DNA of 64,000 bases. Source: Parvularcula sp964219355. Its GTDB lineage: Bacteria > Pseudomonadota > Alphaproteobacteria > Caulobacterales > Parvularculaceae. Made by a program: the position numbers and the translations under genes. Position 1 is the first letter of the stretch; each line of letters begins with the position of its first letter. The DNA lies in assembly GCA_964219355.1 (NCBI GenBank), contig CAXPOZ010000004.1, positions 186,001 to 250,000 on the forward strand. The letters run 5' to 3'. Of the stretch, positions 49,788 to 57,771 are shown one piece after another. The notes beneath the pieces are model-generated. The model saw only the letters and a program-made list of their open reading frames with translations. It was not told where the DNA came from and made no database searches.

Positions 49788-50861
49788 CTAATTGTCTTTC
49801 TTCGGCTTTTTGAGCTTGTCGGCAAAGCGGATGGCCGCAGCCACCGCTTCATAGTGCTCGCGCTGGATTTCTTCGCCGACCTCGACCGTTGCATAAAGTG
49901 ACCGGGCGGTCGGCACGTCGCGATAGATCGGCACATTTGCCGACTCCGCGCGCGACCTGATTTGGAAGGCCAGGTGATCGACGCCTTTGGCGACGCATCG
50001 CGGCACCTCTCCCCCGCCCCGGTTCCATTTGAGCGCGACGGCATAATGGCTTGGGTTGACGACGACGACATCGGCGGTCGGCACGTCCAGCATCTGCCGG
50101 TTATGGGCGATGCTGCGGCCCATTTCACGACGCTTATGCTTTTGCTCGGCGTCACCTTCATTCTCCTTGGCCTCGTCCTTGACCTCCTGAAAACTCATTT
50201 TCAGCTTTGATCTGTGTTGGGACCATTTGAACGGCACCTCGATAGCGGAAGCCGCAGCTGCGAGGATCACGGCCATGCCGAGCATGACGACCGCGATCTT
50301 GCGCATCTCAGAGAACGCCAGCGCCGGGGGCGAGCCCACCGACGACATCAACTCAGGGAACATGCCAATTGTCAGCAAGACCGCTGTCACTAGGACGACG
50401 ATCATCTTGACCATGCCCTTGGTGAACTCGACGAGGCCGTTCGGCCCGAACTTGTTCTTCGCATTTTTCAGCGGGTTGATCTTGGAGAGCTTGGGCGCAA
50501 GCTTTTTGCCTGAGAAGGTGATCGATTGCTGGGCAACTAGAACGGCGATGACGAGGATCGGGGCAAGGAACAAAAAGCCCAGAAAGAACATCACGGTCGG
50601 CCCGAAGGCTTCGAGTATATTAGCGCCGTTCAAGAGCCAGCTGGCCGCTGCGACTGGACGGTCCCAATAGGGCAAAAGGCTGTTCGCGAACGGAATGGCA
50701 AGCGCACCTGCAAACCCCAGCGTACCGACGAGGATACCCGTGAAGCGCGCAAGCGTCTGGAGTTCAGGGGAGGATGGAACATTACCTTCTTGCCGGGCGC
50801 GTTTAATTCGCTCCGGTGTCGGATCTAATGACTTCTCACCGCTGTCATTACCCTCTGCCAT
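49788..50861 (-). CDS. flhB: Flagellar type III export protein FlhB
   Basis: The export-gate switch protein that changes substrate specificity from hook to filament. It is 357 aa: N-terminus SLDPTPERIKRARQEGNVPSS, four membrane helices (about residues 30-215), then the cytoplasmic domain. The autocleavage motif, normally NPTH, reads N269-P270-S271-H272 (VVVVNPSHYAVALKW), a Thr-to-Ser change at the position after the cleavage-site Pro. Downstream VAKGVDHLAFQIR and VPIYRDVPTARSLYATVEVGEEI are normal. It starts three bases after fliR ends and closes the flgBC-fliE-fliQ-flhA-fliR-flhB operon. Confidence 0.95.
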   Translation of the reverse strand: MAEGNDSGEKSLDPTPERIKRARQEGNVPSSPELQTLARFTGILVGTLGFAGALAIPFANSLLPYWDRPVAAASWLLNGANILEAFGPTVMFFLGFLFLAPILVIAVLVAQQSITFSGKKLAPKLSKINPLKNAKNKFGPNGLVEFTKGMVKMIVVLVTAVLLTIGMFPELMSSVGSPPALAFSEMRKIAVVMLGMAVILAAAASAIEVPFKWSQHRSKLKMSFQEVKDEAKENEGDAEQKHKRREMGRSIAHNRQMLDVPTADVVVVNPSHYAVALKWNRGGGEVPRCVAKGVDHLAFQIRSRAESANVPIYRDVPTARSLYATVEVGEEIQREHYEAVAAAIRFADKLKKPKKDN

Positions 50862-50864
50862 CGC

Positions 50865-51635
50865 CTACCAGAATCCTCCGAAGGCTTCCATGACGCTATC
50901 GGCCCAGACGGTCAGCATGGTAGCTATCGCAAGCCCAAGAATGACGAGCCCGGCCAGCACGTTGCCCGGTACCCCGATAAAGGTGACCATCATCTGCGGC
51001 ATGGCCTGGTTAATCAGGCCAAGGACGAGATTATAAAGAAAGTTGATCAGAAGGAATGGCAGCGCGAGACCGACTGCGAGCGCGAAGGCTCCTGACGTTC
51101 GCTCTATTGCCCAGCGCGCCAGCGCATCGGAGGCCGGCACTTCACCCAAGGGGAAAAGCTCATAACTCTGATAAAGAAGTCCAACGCTCGCCGTGTGCCA
51201 GTCCATGGTCACGAAAAGCGCACTGCCCGCCATGATCAGCAGCATGGAAACAGACGTGTTCGGCTCTGCCGCCAATGTTGGGCTAAAGATCTGGGACAGC
51301 GAGATATTCTGCGCCACGATCGTCCCGGCAATGGTCAGCGTATAGATCAACACCCGGAAAGAGAACCCGAGCGCAAAGCCGATCACGACCTCGAACAGCA
51401 TGAGGGGCACAAGCCCCATTTGGCTGACGGCTTCAAGATGCCCCGGCACAACAAGGGGAAAGAGCGCCGCCGTCAGGGCAAGGATGATCGCCAGCCGCAC
51501 CCGCATGGGCACGCCAAGCTCACCGATGCCTGGAATGAAGGAAATCATCGCCGCCAGCCGCGCGATCAGCGCAATCCCGGCTGTCGCCACCGTCGACATC
51601 TCGGGCGGAATGGCCAGTCCAGCGAGCCAGTCCAT
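50865..51635 (-). CDS. fliR: Flagellar export protein FliR
   Basis: 256 aa inner-membrane component of the FliPQR export gate, with the family's run of hydrophobic helices. Signature parts are ARLAAMISFIPGIGELGVPMRVRLAIILALT near the N-terminus and FSFRVLIYTLTIAGTIVAQNISLSQIFSP in the middle, followed by LPFLLINFLYNLVLGLINQAMPQMMV. Its ATG overlaps the flhA stop by one base (TGATG), so translation is coupled. fliP is not in this window. Confidence 0.95.
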   Translation of the reverse strand: MDWLAGLAIPPEMSTVATAGIALIARLAAMISFIPGIGELGVPMRVRLAIILALTAALFPLVVPGHLEAVSQMGLVPLMLFEVVIGFALGFSFRVLIYTLTIAGTIVAQNISLSQIFSPTLAAEPNTSVSMLLIMAGSALFVTMDWHTASVGLLYQSYELFPLGEVPASDALARWAIERTSGAFALAVGLALPFLLINFLYNLVLGLINQAMPQMMVTFIGVPGNVLAGLVILGLAIATMLTVWADSVMEAFGGFW

Positions 51636-53740
51636 CAGGCGACCGCCAGCATACTGGGCCGCGTACCCGGCACGATCTCCTCAAAGGCAATCACGGGATT
51701 GTTGATGCCGCGGCTGCGCAACACATCGCGCACAAACCGGCGACGGGCAGACGATACCGCCACAGCGGCATATTGCCCGGCAAGGGCGGCCTTGTTGAGC
51801 GCTTCCTGGATCTCATCGCCAAGCTTCTTGAATTCATCCGCCGTCAGATTGCTCGGTAGGTTCCCCTCGCCTTGCGGGGTCAGGCGTTCTTTCAGAAGCG
51901 CATCCCATTTCGGCGAGAGCTGGACCAGCGGCAGCGTGCCATCACCGGCCCTGTACCCCTCAAGGAACTGGAAGGCGAGCGAGCGCCGCACCGCTTCGAC
52001 CAGATCGTCGATGGAGGAGCAATGCGCCTGATGTTCGACGATTGATTCAAGGATGAGCGGGATATTTCGGACGCTGACCTTTTCTGCCAGCAACCCGCGC
52101 ATGACCCATTGCAGGGTTTCATGGCTGACCTTGTCGGGCACAAATTCGTCAATCAGTTTGCGGTTGGCTTCAGCGCGCTGTTCATCCGAGACATCTGCAA
52201 AACAGTTGAGCGCCTCGCGAAGCGCCCGGCGGGACATCAACCGCTCAAAGCCGTTCTGCACGGTCTCGAGAAGATGCGTTGCCAAGACTTCGGCGGGCTC
52301 GATGATGGTCGCGCCACGTTCTGCCAGCCGGTCTGCATCCATGCGGCTGACCCAGCGGGCCTCTGCGCCGTAGACCGGCTCGGTCGTCGGGATGCCTTGA
52401 ATATCCGTATGCTCCTCGGGTTTGACGAGGGCGAGGAGCTGGTCGAGTTCGAGCCTGTCTTCCGCCACCGTCGCGCCCTGCACGCTGATCCGGTAGCGCC
52501 CCTGCCCGATGGTCGAATCGGTGACCCGGACAGGCGGCATGACAAAGCCATATCGTTGGACCACGAATTTTCTGAGCTTATCGATCCGCGCGTCAAAACT
52601 CTCGGGCGCCCCGGTCAGCATGGTCGACAGTGAGCGGTCGAGTTCGACATGGATCTCATCCAGATCAAGCACATCACCGAGGGTTGATGCCTTTTTGGTC
52701 TCAACGATTTCAGGCTGGGCGTCTTCTTTCTTCTCAGCCTCTTTCTGCTCGCGTCCATAGGCAAGCCATGCCGCGTAGCCGAGGAGCCCCGCGCCAGCAG
52801 TGAACGGCAGGAAAGGCAGGCCGGGGAAAAGCGCAAAGACGGCGAGCAATGCCGCGACCGTGCCAAGCGCCAGCGAGCTGCCCATCATCTGCTTGACCAT
52901 GGCGGCGTCGACGCTGCCCTTGCCTTGCCCTTTTGAGAGCAGGAAGCCGGCAGCAACGGAGATGATGACCGCCGGGATCTGGCTGACGAGGCCGTCCCCG
53001 ACGGTGAGCACGGAGTAATTCTGCACCGCTTCGGCGAGCGAGATGTGGTGGACCCCAAGACCGATGCCGATCCCCGCCACAAGGTTCAGCATGGTGATGA
53101 GAAGGCCCGCAACAGCATCACCCTTCACGAATTTCGACACACCATCGAGCGAGCCGAGAAAAGCCGCTTCCTCCTGTTGCAGCTCGCGCAGGCGCCGCGC
53201 CTCTTCGTGACTGATCGCGCCAGCGGCAACATCGGCGTCGATCGCCAGCTGCTTGCCGGGCATGGCGTCGAGGGCAAAGCGCGCGCCGACTTCGGCCATC
53301 CGCCCTGCGCCCTTCGTGATCACGAGGAAGTTCACGATGATGAGCACACAGAAGATGATGAGCCCCATAAAGAGGTTCCCGCCCATGATAAACATGGCGA
53401 ACCCTTCAATAACGCCGCCCGCAGCAGCCGTGCCTGTATGCCCCTCCCCGATAATCAGCTTGGTCGAGGAGATGTTGAGCGACAGCCGAAGCAAAAGCGC
53501 CATGAGCAGCACGCTGGGGAAGGACGAGAAATCGAGCGGCTTCTGAATGAACAGCGTCACCGTGAAGACGAGAATCGCCAGCCCGAAAGAGGCTGTGAGG
53601 CCAATATCGAGCACGATCGGTGGCACCGGCAGGATCATCATGATCAGGATGATCATGAGGCCAACCGTCAGAACGACGGTCGGCTGCCGAAGCGTGTCGA
53701 GAAGATTGAACCCTTTTGCTGCGCCTGCCGCTTCCGCCAT
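51635..53740 (-). CDS. flhA: Flagellar export protein FlhA
   Basis: 701 aa, the nonameric export platform. The N-terminal membrane part (about residues 20-330) includes LMIILIMMILPVPPIVLDIGLTASFGLAI and the cytoplasmic FHIPEP-like loop region FVITKGAGRMAEVGARFALDAMPGKQLAIDAD. The large C-terminal domain that docks chaperone-substrate complexes holds GYVMPPVRV-type and LVRNLLAEKVSVRNIPLILES-type segments (here VMPPVRVTDS and GLLAEKVSVRNIPLILES). Length and order are normal. It starts four bases downstream of fliQ. Confidence 0.96.
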   Translation of the reverse strand: MAEAAGAAKGFNLLDTLRQPTVVLTVGLMIILIMMILPVPPIVLDIGLTASFGLAILVFTVTLFIQKPLDFSSFPSVLLMALLLRLSLNISSTKLIIGEGHTGTAAAGGVIEGFAMFIMGGNLFMGLIIFCVLIIVNFLVITKGAGRMAEVGARFALDAMPGKQLAIDADVAAGAISHEEARRLRELQQEEAAFLGSLDGVSKFVKGDAVAGLLITMLNLVAGIGIGLGVHHISLAEAVQNYSVLTVGDGLVSQIPAVIISVAAGFLLSKGQGKGSVDAAMVKQMMGSSLALGTVAALLAVFALFPGLPFLPFTAGAGLLGYAAWLAYGREQKEAEKKEDAQPEIVETKKASTLGDVLDLDEIHVELDRSLSTMLTGAPESFDARIDKLRKFVVQRYGFVMPPVRVTDSTIGQGRYRISVQGATVAEDRLELDQLLALVKPEEHTDIQGIPTTEPVYGAEARWVSRMDADRLAERGATIIEPAEVLATHLLETVQNGFERLMSRRALREALNCFADVSDEQRAEANRKLIDEFVPDKVSHETLQWVMRGLLAEKVSVRNIPLILESIVEHQAHCSSIDDLVEAVRRSLAFQFLEGYRAGDGTLPLVQLSPKWDALLKERLTPQGEGNLPSNLTADEFKKLGDEIQEALNKAALAGQYAAVAVSSARRRFVRDVLRSRGINNPVIAFEEIVPGTRPSMLAVA

Positions 53741-53744
53741 GGCG

Positions 53745-54005
53745 CTATCCGATCAGAGGCAATATGCGGTCATCAAAAAGCCGGAGGGCGAGGTTCATCA
53801 TGAAAGCCGCACTGAGCGAGAAGACGAGCAGCATGACGCCGACCTTGGGCACAAAGGTCAGGGTCAGTTCCTGTACGGAGGTAAGTGCCTGCAATAGACC
53901 GACAATAAGGCCGGTGATCAGCGCCGCAATCAGCAGTGGCGCGGACATCAGCGCCGCGGTGAAAACCGCATCACGGGCGAGATCGAGAACCTGTCCATCT
54001 GTCAT
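53745..54005 (-). CDS. fliQ: Flagellar export protein FliQ
   Basis: 86 aa, the usual length of this two-helix export-gate subunit. Helix 1 is about residues 15-40 (ALMSAPLLIAALITGLIVGLLQALTSVQ) and helix 2 about 50-75, joined by the conserved LTSVQELTLTFVPKVG. It follows fliE by 12 bases and precedes flhA by four. Confidence 0.95.
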   Translation of the reverse strand: MTDGQVLDLARDAVFTAALMSAPLLIAALITGLIVGLLQALTSVQELTLTFVPKVGVMLLVFSLSAAFMMNLALRLFDDRILPLIG

Positions 54006-54017
54006 CGGACGACCCTC

Positions 54018-54323
54018 TTAAACCGGCATTCTCAGGATATCCTGATAGGCCTCGACCACCTTGTCGCGCACGGTGACCGCAGCCTTAAGGGCAAGTTCTG
54101 CCTCGGCCATGGCCTCAACCACGGCCTGGGCACTGCCCTCCCCGCGCGCCAGTGCTTCAACGGCGACGTCTGCCTTGTCAAAAACCTTGGCGAATTCTTC
54201 TGCGGCGGCTTTCGGCCCCTTGCCGGCGGCTTCAGCGCCGGGCGCAGATGCTGTGCCTTGCGCAACCCGGTTCGCCTGGCCGTAACCGACCGATGCGCCG
54301 AGTGAAGAAAGTTCTCCAGCCAT
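54018..54323 (-). CDS. fliE: Flagellar hook-basal body protein FliE
   Basis: 101 aa, the MS-ring/rod junction subunit. The N-terminal third is variable and Ala/Gly-rich; the C-terminal family core is EFAKVFDKADVAVEALARGE, AMAEAELALKAAVTVRDKVVEAYQDILRMPV. The final V-x-A-Y-x-x-I-x-x-M-P-V/I is diagnostic. It starts two bases after flgC ends. Confidence 0.93.
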   Translation of the reverse strand: MAGELSSLGASVGYGQANRVAQGTASAPGAEAAGKGPKAAAEEFAKVFDKADVAVEALARGEGSAQAVVEAMAEAELALKAAVTVRDKVVEAYQDILRMPV

Positions 54324-54325
54324 GA

Positions 54326-54709
54326 CTATCTCCTGAGCAGGCCGATAAGTCCTGCATACATGTCACGGGCCTGACGGAAGGCTTCGAGATTTGAGTCGAA
54401 TGTGCGCTTTGCCTCGCGCGCATCGGCCATCTCGACCATCAGATCCACATTACTCAGGGTCACGTAGCCTGATTCATCTGCCAGGGGATGGCCGGGATCG
54501 AGAACCGATTTCCCCTCCGCAGGGTCAAGCGTCAGCCGCTTGACCTCGACCGACGTATCGCCGCTGCCGATCCCGAAAGTCAGCAATTTGCGGTGATAGC
54601 CGGGTGTGTCGACGTTCGAGATGTTCTCGTTGACGGTCCGCAGCCGGAGACTCTGGACTTCCATGCCGTTACTGGCTGATTTCAGGGCAGCATTGAGCGG
54701 ATCAACCAT
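54326..54709 (-). CDS. flgC: Flagellar basal-body rod protein FlgC
   Basis: 127 aa proximal rod subunit. The N-terminal rod motif LRLRTVNENISNVDTPGYHRK is present, with the FlgC-type C-terminus YVTLSNVDLMVEMADAREAKRTFDSNLEAFRQARDMYAGLIGLL. Residues Asn-x-Ser-Asn-x-Asp-Thr-Pro-Gly-Tyr match the 'ANxxTPGY' rod signature with a small variation. It lies three bases downstream of flgB. Confidence 0.95.
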   Translation of the reverse strand: MVDPLNAALKSASNGMEVQSLRLRTVNENISNVDTPGYHRKLLTFGIGSGDTSVEVKRLTLDPAEGKSVLDPGHPLADESGYVTLSNVDLMVEMADAREAKRTFDSNLEAFRQARDMYAGLIGLLRR

Positions 54710-54712
54710 GGA

Positions 54713-55045
54713 TTACCTCCGCCCCAAAGCTTCAGTGTACATGGAGAGCACCCGCTCCCAGAGCCCGAGCGCCATGTCATGTTGCCCGCGCGCCTCGGCC
54801 AGCTCGACGATCTGGGCCTCAAGCGAGACGGAATTGCCATTGGGCTTGATCGCGGCATCCTGATCGACGCGTGTCGTCAGGACATCTCCACCATCGAAAA
54901 TCTCAGAGAATTCAGCGACTTCTTTGGCGCGATAGCCGGGAGTGTTTGCCTGGGCGAGATTCTCCGTGACCGTCGCCTGCCGGAAAGCAGCGTGTTCGGC
55001 CATCGCCTTTGCAAGGTCGAGAATACCATTATTCGAGCCAATCAT
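54713..55045 (-). CDS. flgB: Flagellar basal-body rod protein FlgB
   Basis: 110 aa proximal rod subunit, slightly shorter than the family's usual 130. The rod signature is VTENLAQANTPGYRAKEVAEF, with VSLEAQIVELAEARGQHDMALGLWERVLSMYTEAL at the C-terminus. It is the first gene of the flgB-flgC-fliE-fliQ-flhA-fliR-flhB operon, whose CtrA-type box lies 52-67 bases upstream. Confidence 0.93.
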   Translation of the reverse strand: MIGSNNGILDLAKAMAEHAAFRQATVTENLAQANTPGYRAKEVAEFSEIFDGGDVLTTRVDQDAAIKPNGNSVSLEAQIVELAEARGQHDMALGLWERVLSMYTEALGRR

Positions 55046-55096
55046 GGCCGAGCCCCAAATCGCGTTAACAATTTAGGAAGGTTAATGACCAGTTCG

Positions 55097-55112
55097 TTAA
55101 CAAGAGGTTAAC
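55097..55112 (-). promoter_or_regulatory. CtrA-type box TTAA-N7-TTAAC upstream of flgB
   Basis: On the minus strand the region reads GTTAACCTCTTGTTAAC: TTAA, seven bases, TTAAC, an exact match to the CtrA consensus. Its edge is about 52 bases upstream of the flgB start, overlapping the flbT stop codon. A further TTAA element lies at 55082-55085. In Caulobacter CtrA activates early flagellar genes at such boxes; the same role here is inferred. Confidence 0.65.
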
Positions 55113-55578
55113 GGGCAGCTGCCGTCCGGGGCAGCTCGCAGTCTGCGAGGTTGCGGGTAAGTGCCTGTTGCTCAAGGAGGATCTTCTCAAGAAGGTGCGC
55201 CTCAAGGCCAATCACCGTCTTTAACGATCCGAGCACCGCATGATAGCGGCGCAGCCCCGCCGCCTCTGTTGCCCGCGCAATCAGATCGCAGGCCGGCGTT
55301 TCTTCGAACACCATCTGCAATTCATTCAGGCGGTTCAGGAGGTCCTGCCGCGCGTCGGTTTCCTCAACAGCGCAAGCGAGAATCATCTGGGCAAGGTGAT
55401 AGGCCCGCGTCACGGGCGTCTTGACTTCATCCGGGTGGAGCGCATCCGAGAGCCGCAGCACACGGACGCTTTCGTCGATGATCTTGATCGAGGATTTCTT
55501 CGGCCCATTCTCCACAAGGCAACCGCCCACGAGAAATTTCTCGCGCGGTTTCAGTGAGAGAGTGAGACCACCAGCCAT
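55108..55578 (-). CDS. flbT: Flagellin biosynthesis repressor FlbT
   Basis: 156 aa. In Caulobacter FlbT binds the 5' leader of flagellin mRNA and promotes its decay until the hook is built. Family segments are LSLKPREKFLVGGCLVENGPKKSSIKI at the N-terminus, VRVLRLSDALHPDEVKTPVTRAYHLAQMILA in the middle, and YHAVLGSLKTVIGLEAHLL near the C-terminus. It starts nine bases after flaF; both follow the flagellin gene. The last codons overlap the CtrA-type box of the flgB operon. Confidence 0.94.
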   Translation of the reverse strand: MAGGLTLSLKPREKFLVGGCLVENGPKKSSIKIIDESVRVLRLSDALHPDEVKTPVTRAYHLAQMILACAVEETDARQDLLNRLNELQMVFEETPACDLIARATEAAGLRRYHAVLGSLKTVIGLEAHLLEKILLEQQALTRNLADCELPRTAAAR

Positions 55579-55587
55579 CCCCGCTCC

Positions 55588-55968
55588 TTACGCTGCTTCG
55601 GCCGCAGCGCTACGCAAACCTGAAGCGATCGTCCGGTTCAGATCGACAAGATCCGTCACCTGCGCCTCTCCCGCCAGAACGCGGGCGCCGTGGCGAAGCG
55701 AAAAACCGCCGAGGCTGATGAGATTGGCTTTTAGATCGTCGGGCAGCTCGTTCCCTTCGGAAGCAAGGTCGGTCATCAGTGCTGACCAGAGCTGCGAATT
55801 TCTGTGAAGGGCATTGGCCATGGCTTTGACGTCTTTGGCCTTGCCGTCCTCGCCAGCTGCCAGCTCCAGTTCGGCGGCAATCTGCGAGAAAATCTGAGCT
55901 TCGATCTGCCGCGGCGTCGCGGTGATCTTTTTTGTCTGTGAGTATCCAGCTTGTGCGAATGCTGACAT
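55588..55968 (-). CDS. flaF: Flagellar biosynthesis regulator FlaF
   Basis: 126 aa of the FlaF family, needed for flagellin synthesis or secretion and acting with FlbT and flagellin in alphaproteobacteria. Signature: AQAGYSQTKKITATPRQIEAQIFSQIAAELE at the N-terminus, then LHRNSQLWSALMTDLASEGNELPDDLKANLISLGGFSLRH and LVDLNRTIASGLR. A hairpin sits between it and the flagellin gene. Confidence 0.93.
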   Translation of the reverse strand: MSAFAQAGYSQTKKITATPRQIEAQIFSQIAAELELAAGEDGKAKDVKAMANALHRNSQLWSALMTDLASEGNELPDDLKANLISLGGFSLRHGARVLAGEAQVTDLVDLNRTIASGLRSAAAEAA

Positions 55969-55997
55969 TTATTTTCCGGCCCCGATTTGAGAATCAG

Positions 55998-56019
55998 AAG
56001 GGCGGCCGAAGCCGCCCTT
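55998..56019 (-). terminator. Hairpin after the flagellin gene
   Basis: AAGGGCGGC (55998-56006) pairs perfectly with GCCGCCCTT (56011-56019) around CGAA. On the minus strand it is followed by CTGATTCTC, a weak T-tract. It may partly terminate or stabilise the flagellin mRNA so that flagellin exceeds FlaF and FlbT. Confidence 0.65.
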
Positions 56020-56029
56020 CCAGTGTGGA

Positions 56030-57319
56030 TTAACGGAACAGAGCAAGGATCGACTGCGGCGACTGGTTCGCAATCGAAAGAGCCTGAAGGCCAAGCTGCT
56101 GCTGAACCTGCAACTGGCTCAGTTTCGCAGAAGCAGACGTCAGGTCAGCGTCGGTCAGAGCCGAGATGCCTGAATTCAGGTTGTCGATCAGCGAAGAGAT
56201 GAAGCTCGACTGGGTGTCGATACGCTTCTGAGCCGAACCGAAAGCAGCGGCAGCATCAACGGCAGCGCCGAGGATGTCGTCGATATCGTCAAGAGCGCCA
56301 GAAGCGTCGCTGGTCACGTCGAGACCGGAAAGCTCAGCAAGCAGACCGCCAGCGGTACCGCCAGTGGTTTCGGTGTAGACCGTGATGCCGTTGAAAGCAG
56401 AACCGGTGTTGTTGGTGACCGAGATGCTGACATTGTTCTCAGACGGACGCGAAGACGTCTGAACAGAGATGCCAACGGTGTCGGCGTCAAAGGTCGGGTT
56501 CGCAGCTTCGAGGTCAGCCAGCGCATCCTGAAGAGCAGCTTGCAGGCCAAGAACGACTTCGTTCGAGGTGTCGCCTTCACGAGCAACATACTGAACAACC
56601 GTGTCGTTGGCGCCGAGGATCGAGAAATCGAGCTCGAAGGTTTCGCCGGTTGCGATGATGTCACCAGCAAAGGTCACCGTTTCAGTTTCGCCGTCAGCAG
56701 CAGCTGCGTCCGAGTCAACGTCGTTGGTGTTGTTGGTCACGCCGCCGGTCGCCGTGAAGGCACCCTTGAAGCTAGCGATGGCAACAGCAGCTGCACCAGC
56801 AGTCGCAGTCGTTTGGCTCAGGTCTTGAGCGAGAACCGAAATGCTGTCCGTCGTAACGCCAGAACCGGTGCGGTTCAGCGACGAGAGGAAGCTGACCGAA
56901 GTCACAGAATTGTCGACGAGGTTCACACCGTTGAACGATGCAGCTTCGACGATGTCCTGGATCTGGGTCTTGATGTTGTCAATGTCGGTCTGGATGGTGG
57001 CGAGGTCGCTGGCGCTCTTGCCTTGCGCGTCGACGATCAGGCCTTGCGCATCTTTCAGCAGACCAACGATGGATTCAGCACCGCTCCGTGCAACGCCAAG
57101 CGTGGACGCAGCAAGCGAAAGTGATTCCTGGACCTTACCAAAAGCAGAAACGTCGGCGCCAATCGTCGTCGAAATCGAGTAGATAGCGGCGTTTTGACGA
57201 GCGTTCTGGACTTTCTTACCGGTCGAGATCTGGTCGTTGATGGTGTTCAGGTTCGTGTTGATGCCCCGGAGGGTTTCAAGTGCAACCTGTGCGGACGAGT
57301 TAAAGTTAATGCTGGACAT
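56030..57319 (-). CDS. Flagellin
   Basis: Filament subunit, 429 aa. The N-terminal D0/D1 helices are canonical (SINFNSSAQVALETLRGINTNLNTINDQISTGKKVQNARQNAAIYSI, residues 3-50) and the C-terminal D0 ends LQALSIANQSPQSILALFR. The middle (about residues 165-345) is a beta-rich, surface-exposed insert with a Thr/Asp/Val composition, making the protein longer than the roughly 270-aa Caulobacter flagellins. GGAG lies six bases before the ATG. The 128-base leader region upstream contains a GC-rich hairpin (57368-57383). Only one flagellin gene is in view. Confidence 0.96.
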   Translation of the reverse strand: MSSINFNSSAQVALETLRGINTNLNTINDQISTGKKVQNARQNAAIYSISTTIGADVSAFGKVQESLSLAASTLGVARSGAESIVGLLKDAQGLIVDAQGKSASDLATIQTDIDNIKTQIQDIVEAASFNGVNLVDNSVTSVSFLSSLNRTGSGVTTDSISVLAQDLSQTTATAGAAAVAIASFKGAFTATGGVTNNTNDVDSDAAAADGETETVTFAGDIIATGETFELDFSILGANDTVVQYVAREGDTSNEVVLGLQAALQDALADLEAANPTFDADTVGISVQTSSRPSENNVSISVTNNTGSAFNGITVYTETTGGTAGGLLAELSGLDVTSDASGALDDIDDILGAAVDAAAAFGSAQKRIDTQSSFISSLIDNLNSGISALTDADLTSASAKLSQLQVQQQLGLQALSIANQSPQSILALFR

Positions 57320-57367
57320 GTTTTCTCCAATTCAGTTTCCAAAATCAGAGTCGTCATCCTGACGAAA

Positions 57368-57383
57368 TCGGGGAGCACCCCGA
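57368..57383 (-). promoter_or_regulatory. GC-rich hairpin in the flagellin upstream leader
   Basis: TCGGGG (57368-57373) pairs with CCCCGA (57378-57383) around a four-base loop, 49-64 bases before the flagellin ATG. FlbT is known to act on a structured flagellin leader in Caulobacter, and flbT lies just downstream. The transcript start is unknown, so its place in the mRNA is assumed. Confidence 0.45.
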
Positions 57384-57447
57384 CGCAACTTCATCCGCGT
57401 TGCCTCGACACCTGTGATAGCTGTGAACTTCTAACAGGGACTTAACG

Positions 57448-57771
57448 TCAGACCCGGCGATTGGGATTCTCGTTTTCGACGCCCATCATGCTGCCGTCAC
57501 GAGCATAACCGACCGTCCCCTGCCCCTGGCCCATATTGGCAAAGCGGGTTTTCAGTCCCCGGATCGCAGTCAGCGCCGCAGACATCAGCCGTTCATTGCG
57601 GCCGGCCTGCGCCCGGATCTGCTCAAGTGTTGCGAGATCATCCACTTGTTCCATGGCGGAAAGCAGCTCGTCCTTACGCCGCTGAATTTCGACCAGCGCA
57701 TCAAATCGCCGTTCGAGCAGGACAGTTTCCTCGTCCTGTAGAGCCTGAAGCAATTGCTGCGCGGGACTCAT
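57448..57771 (-). CDS. FlgN-like flagellar chaperone candidate
   Basis: 107 aa. The first 75 residues are a heptad-like helix (QQLLQALQDEETVLLERRFDALVEIQRRKDELLSAMEQVD ... IRAQAGRNERLMSAALTAIRGLKTRF), which fits the FlgN fold that chaperones hook-filament junction proteins. Sequence identity to FlgN is weak, so the assignment leans on length, helix pattern and flagellar neighbours. The C-terminal 30 residues are Gly/Asn-rich. Its start overlaps the stop of the rod-binding protein gene (ATGA). Confidence 0.55.
   Translation of the reverse strand: MSPAQQLLQALQDEETVLLERRFDALVEIQRRKDELLSAMEQVDDLATLEQIRAQAGRNERLMSAALTAIRGLKTRFANMGQGQGTVGYARDGSMMGVENENPNRRV

Noticed and set aside
57320..57447. A sigma-54 promoter for flagellin (GGCAAC...TTGC on the minus strand)
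   Set aside because: The spacing between GG and GC is about 16 bases, not the required 10, so the match is not a sigma-54 site.
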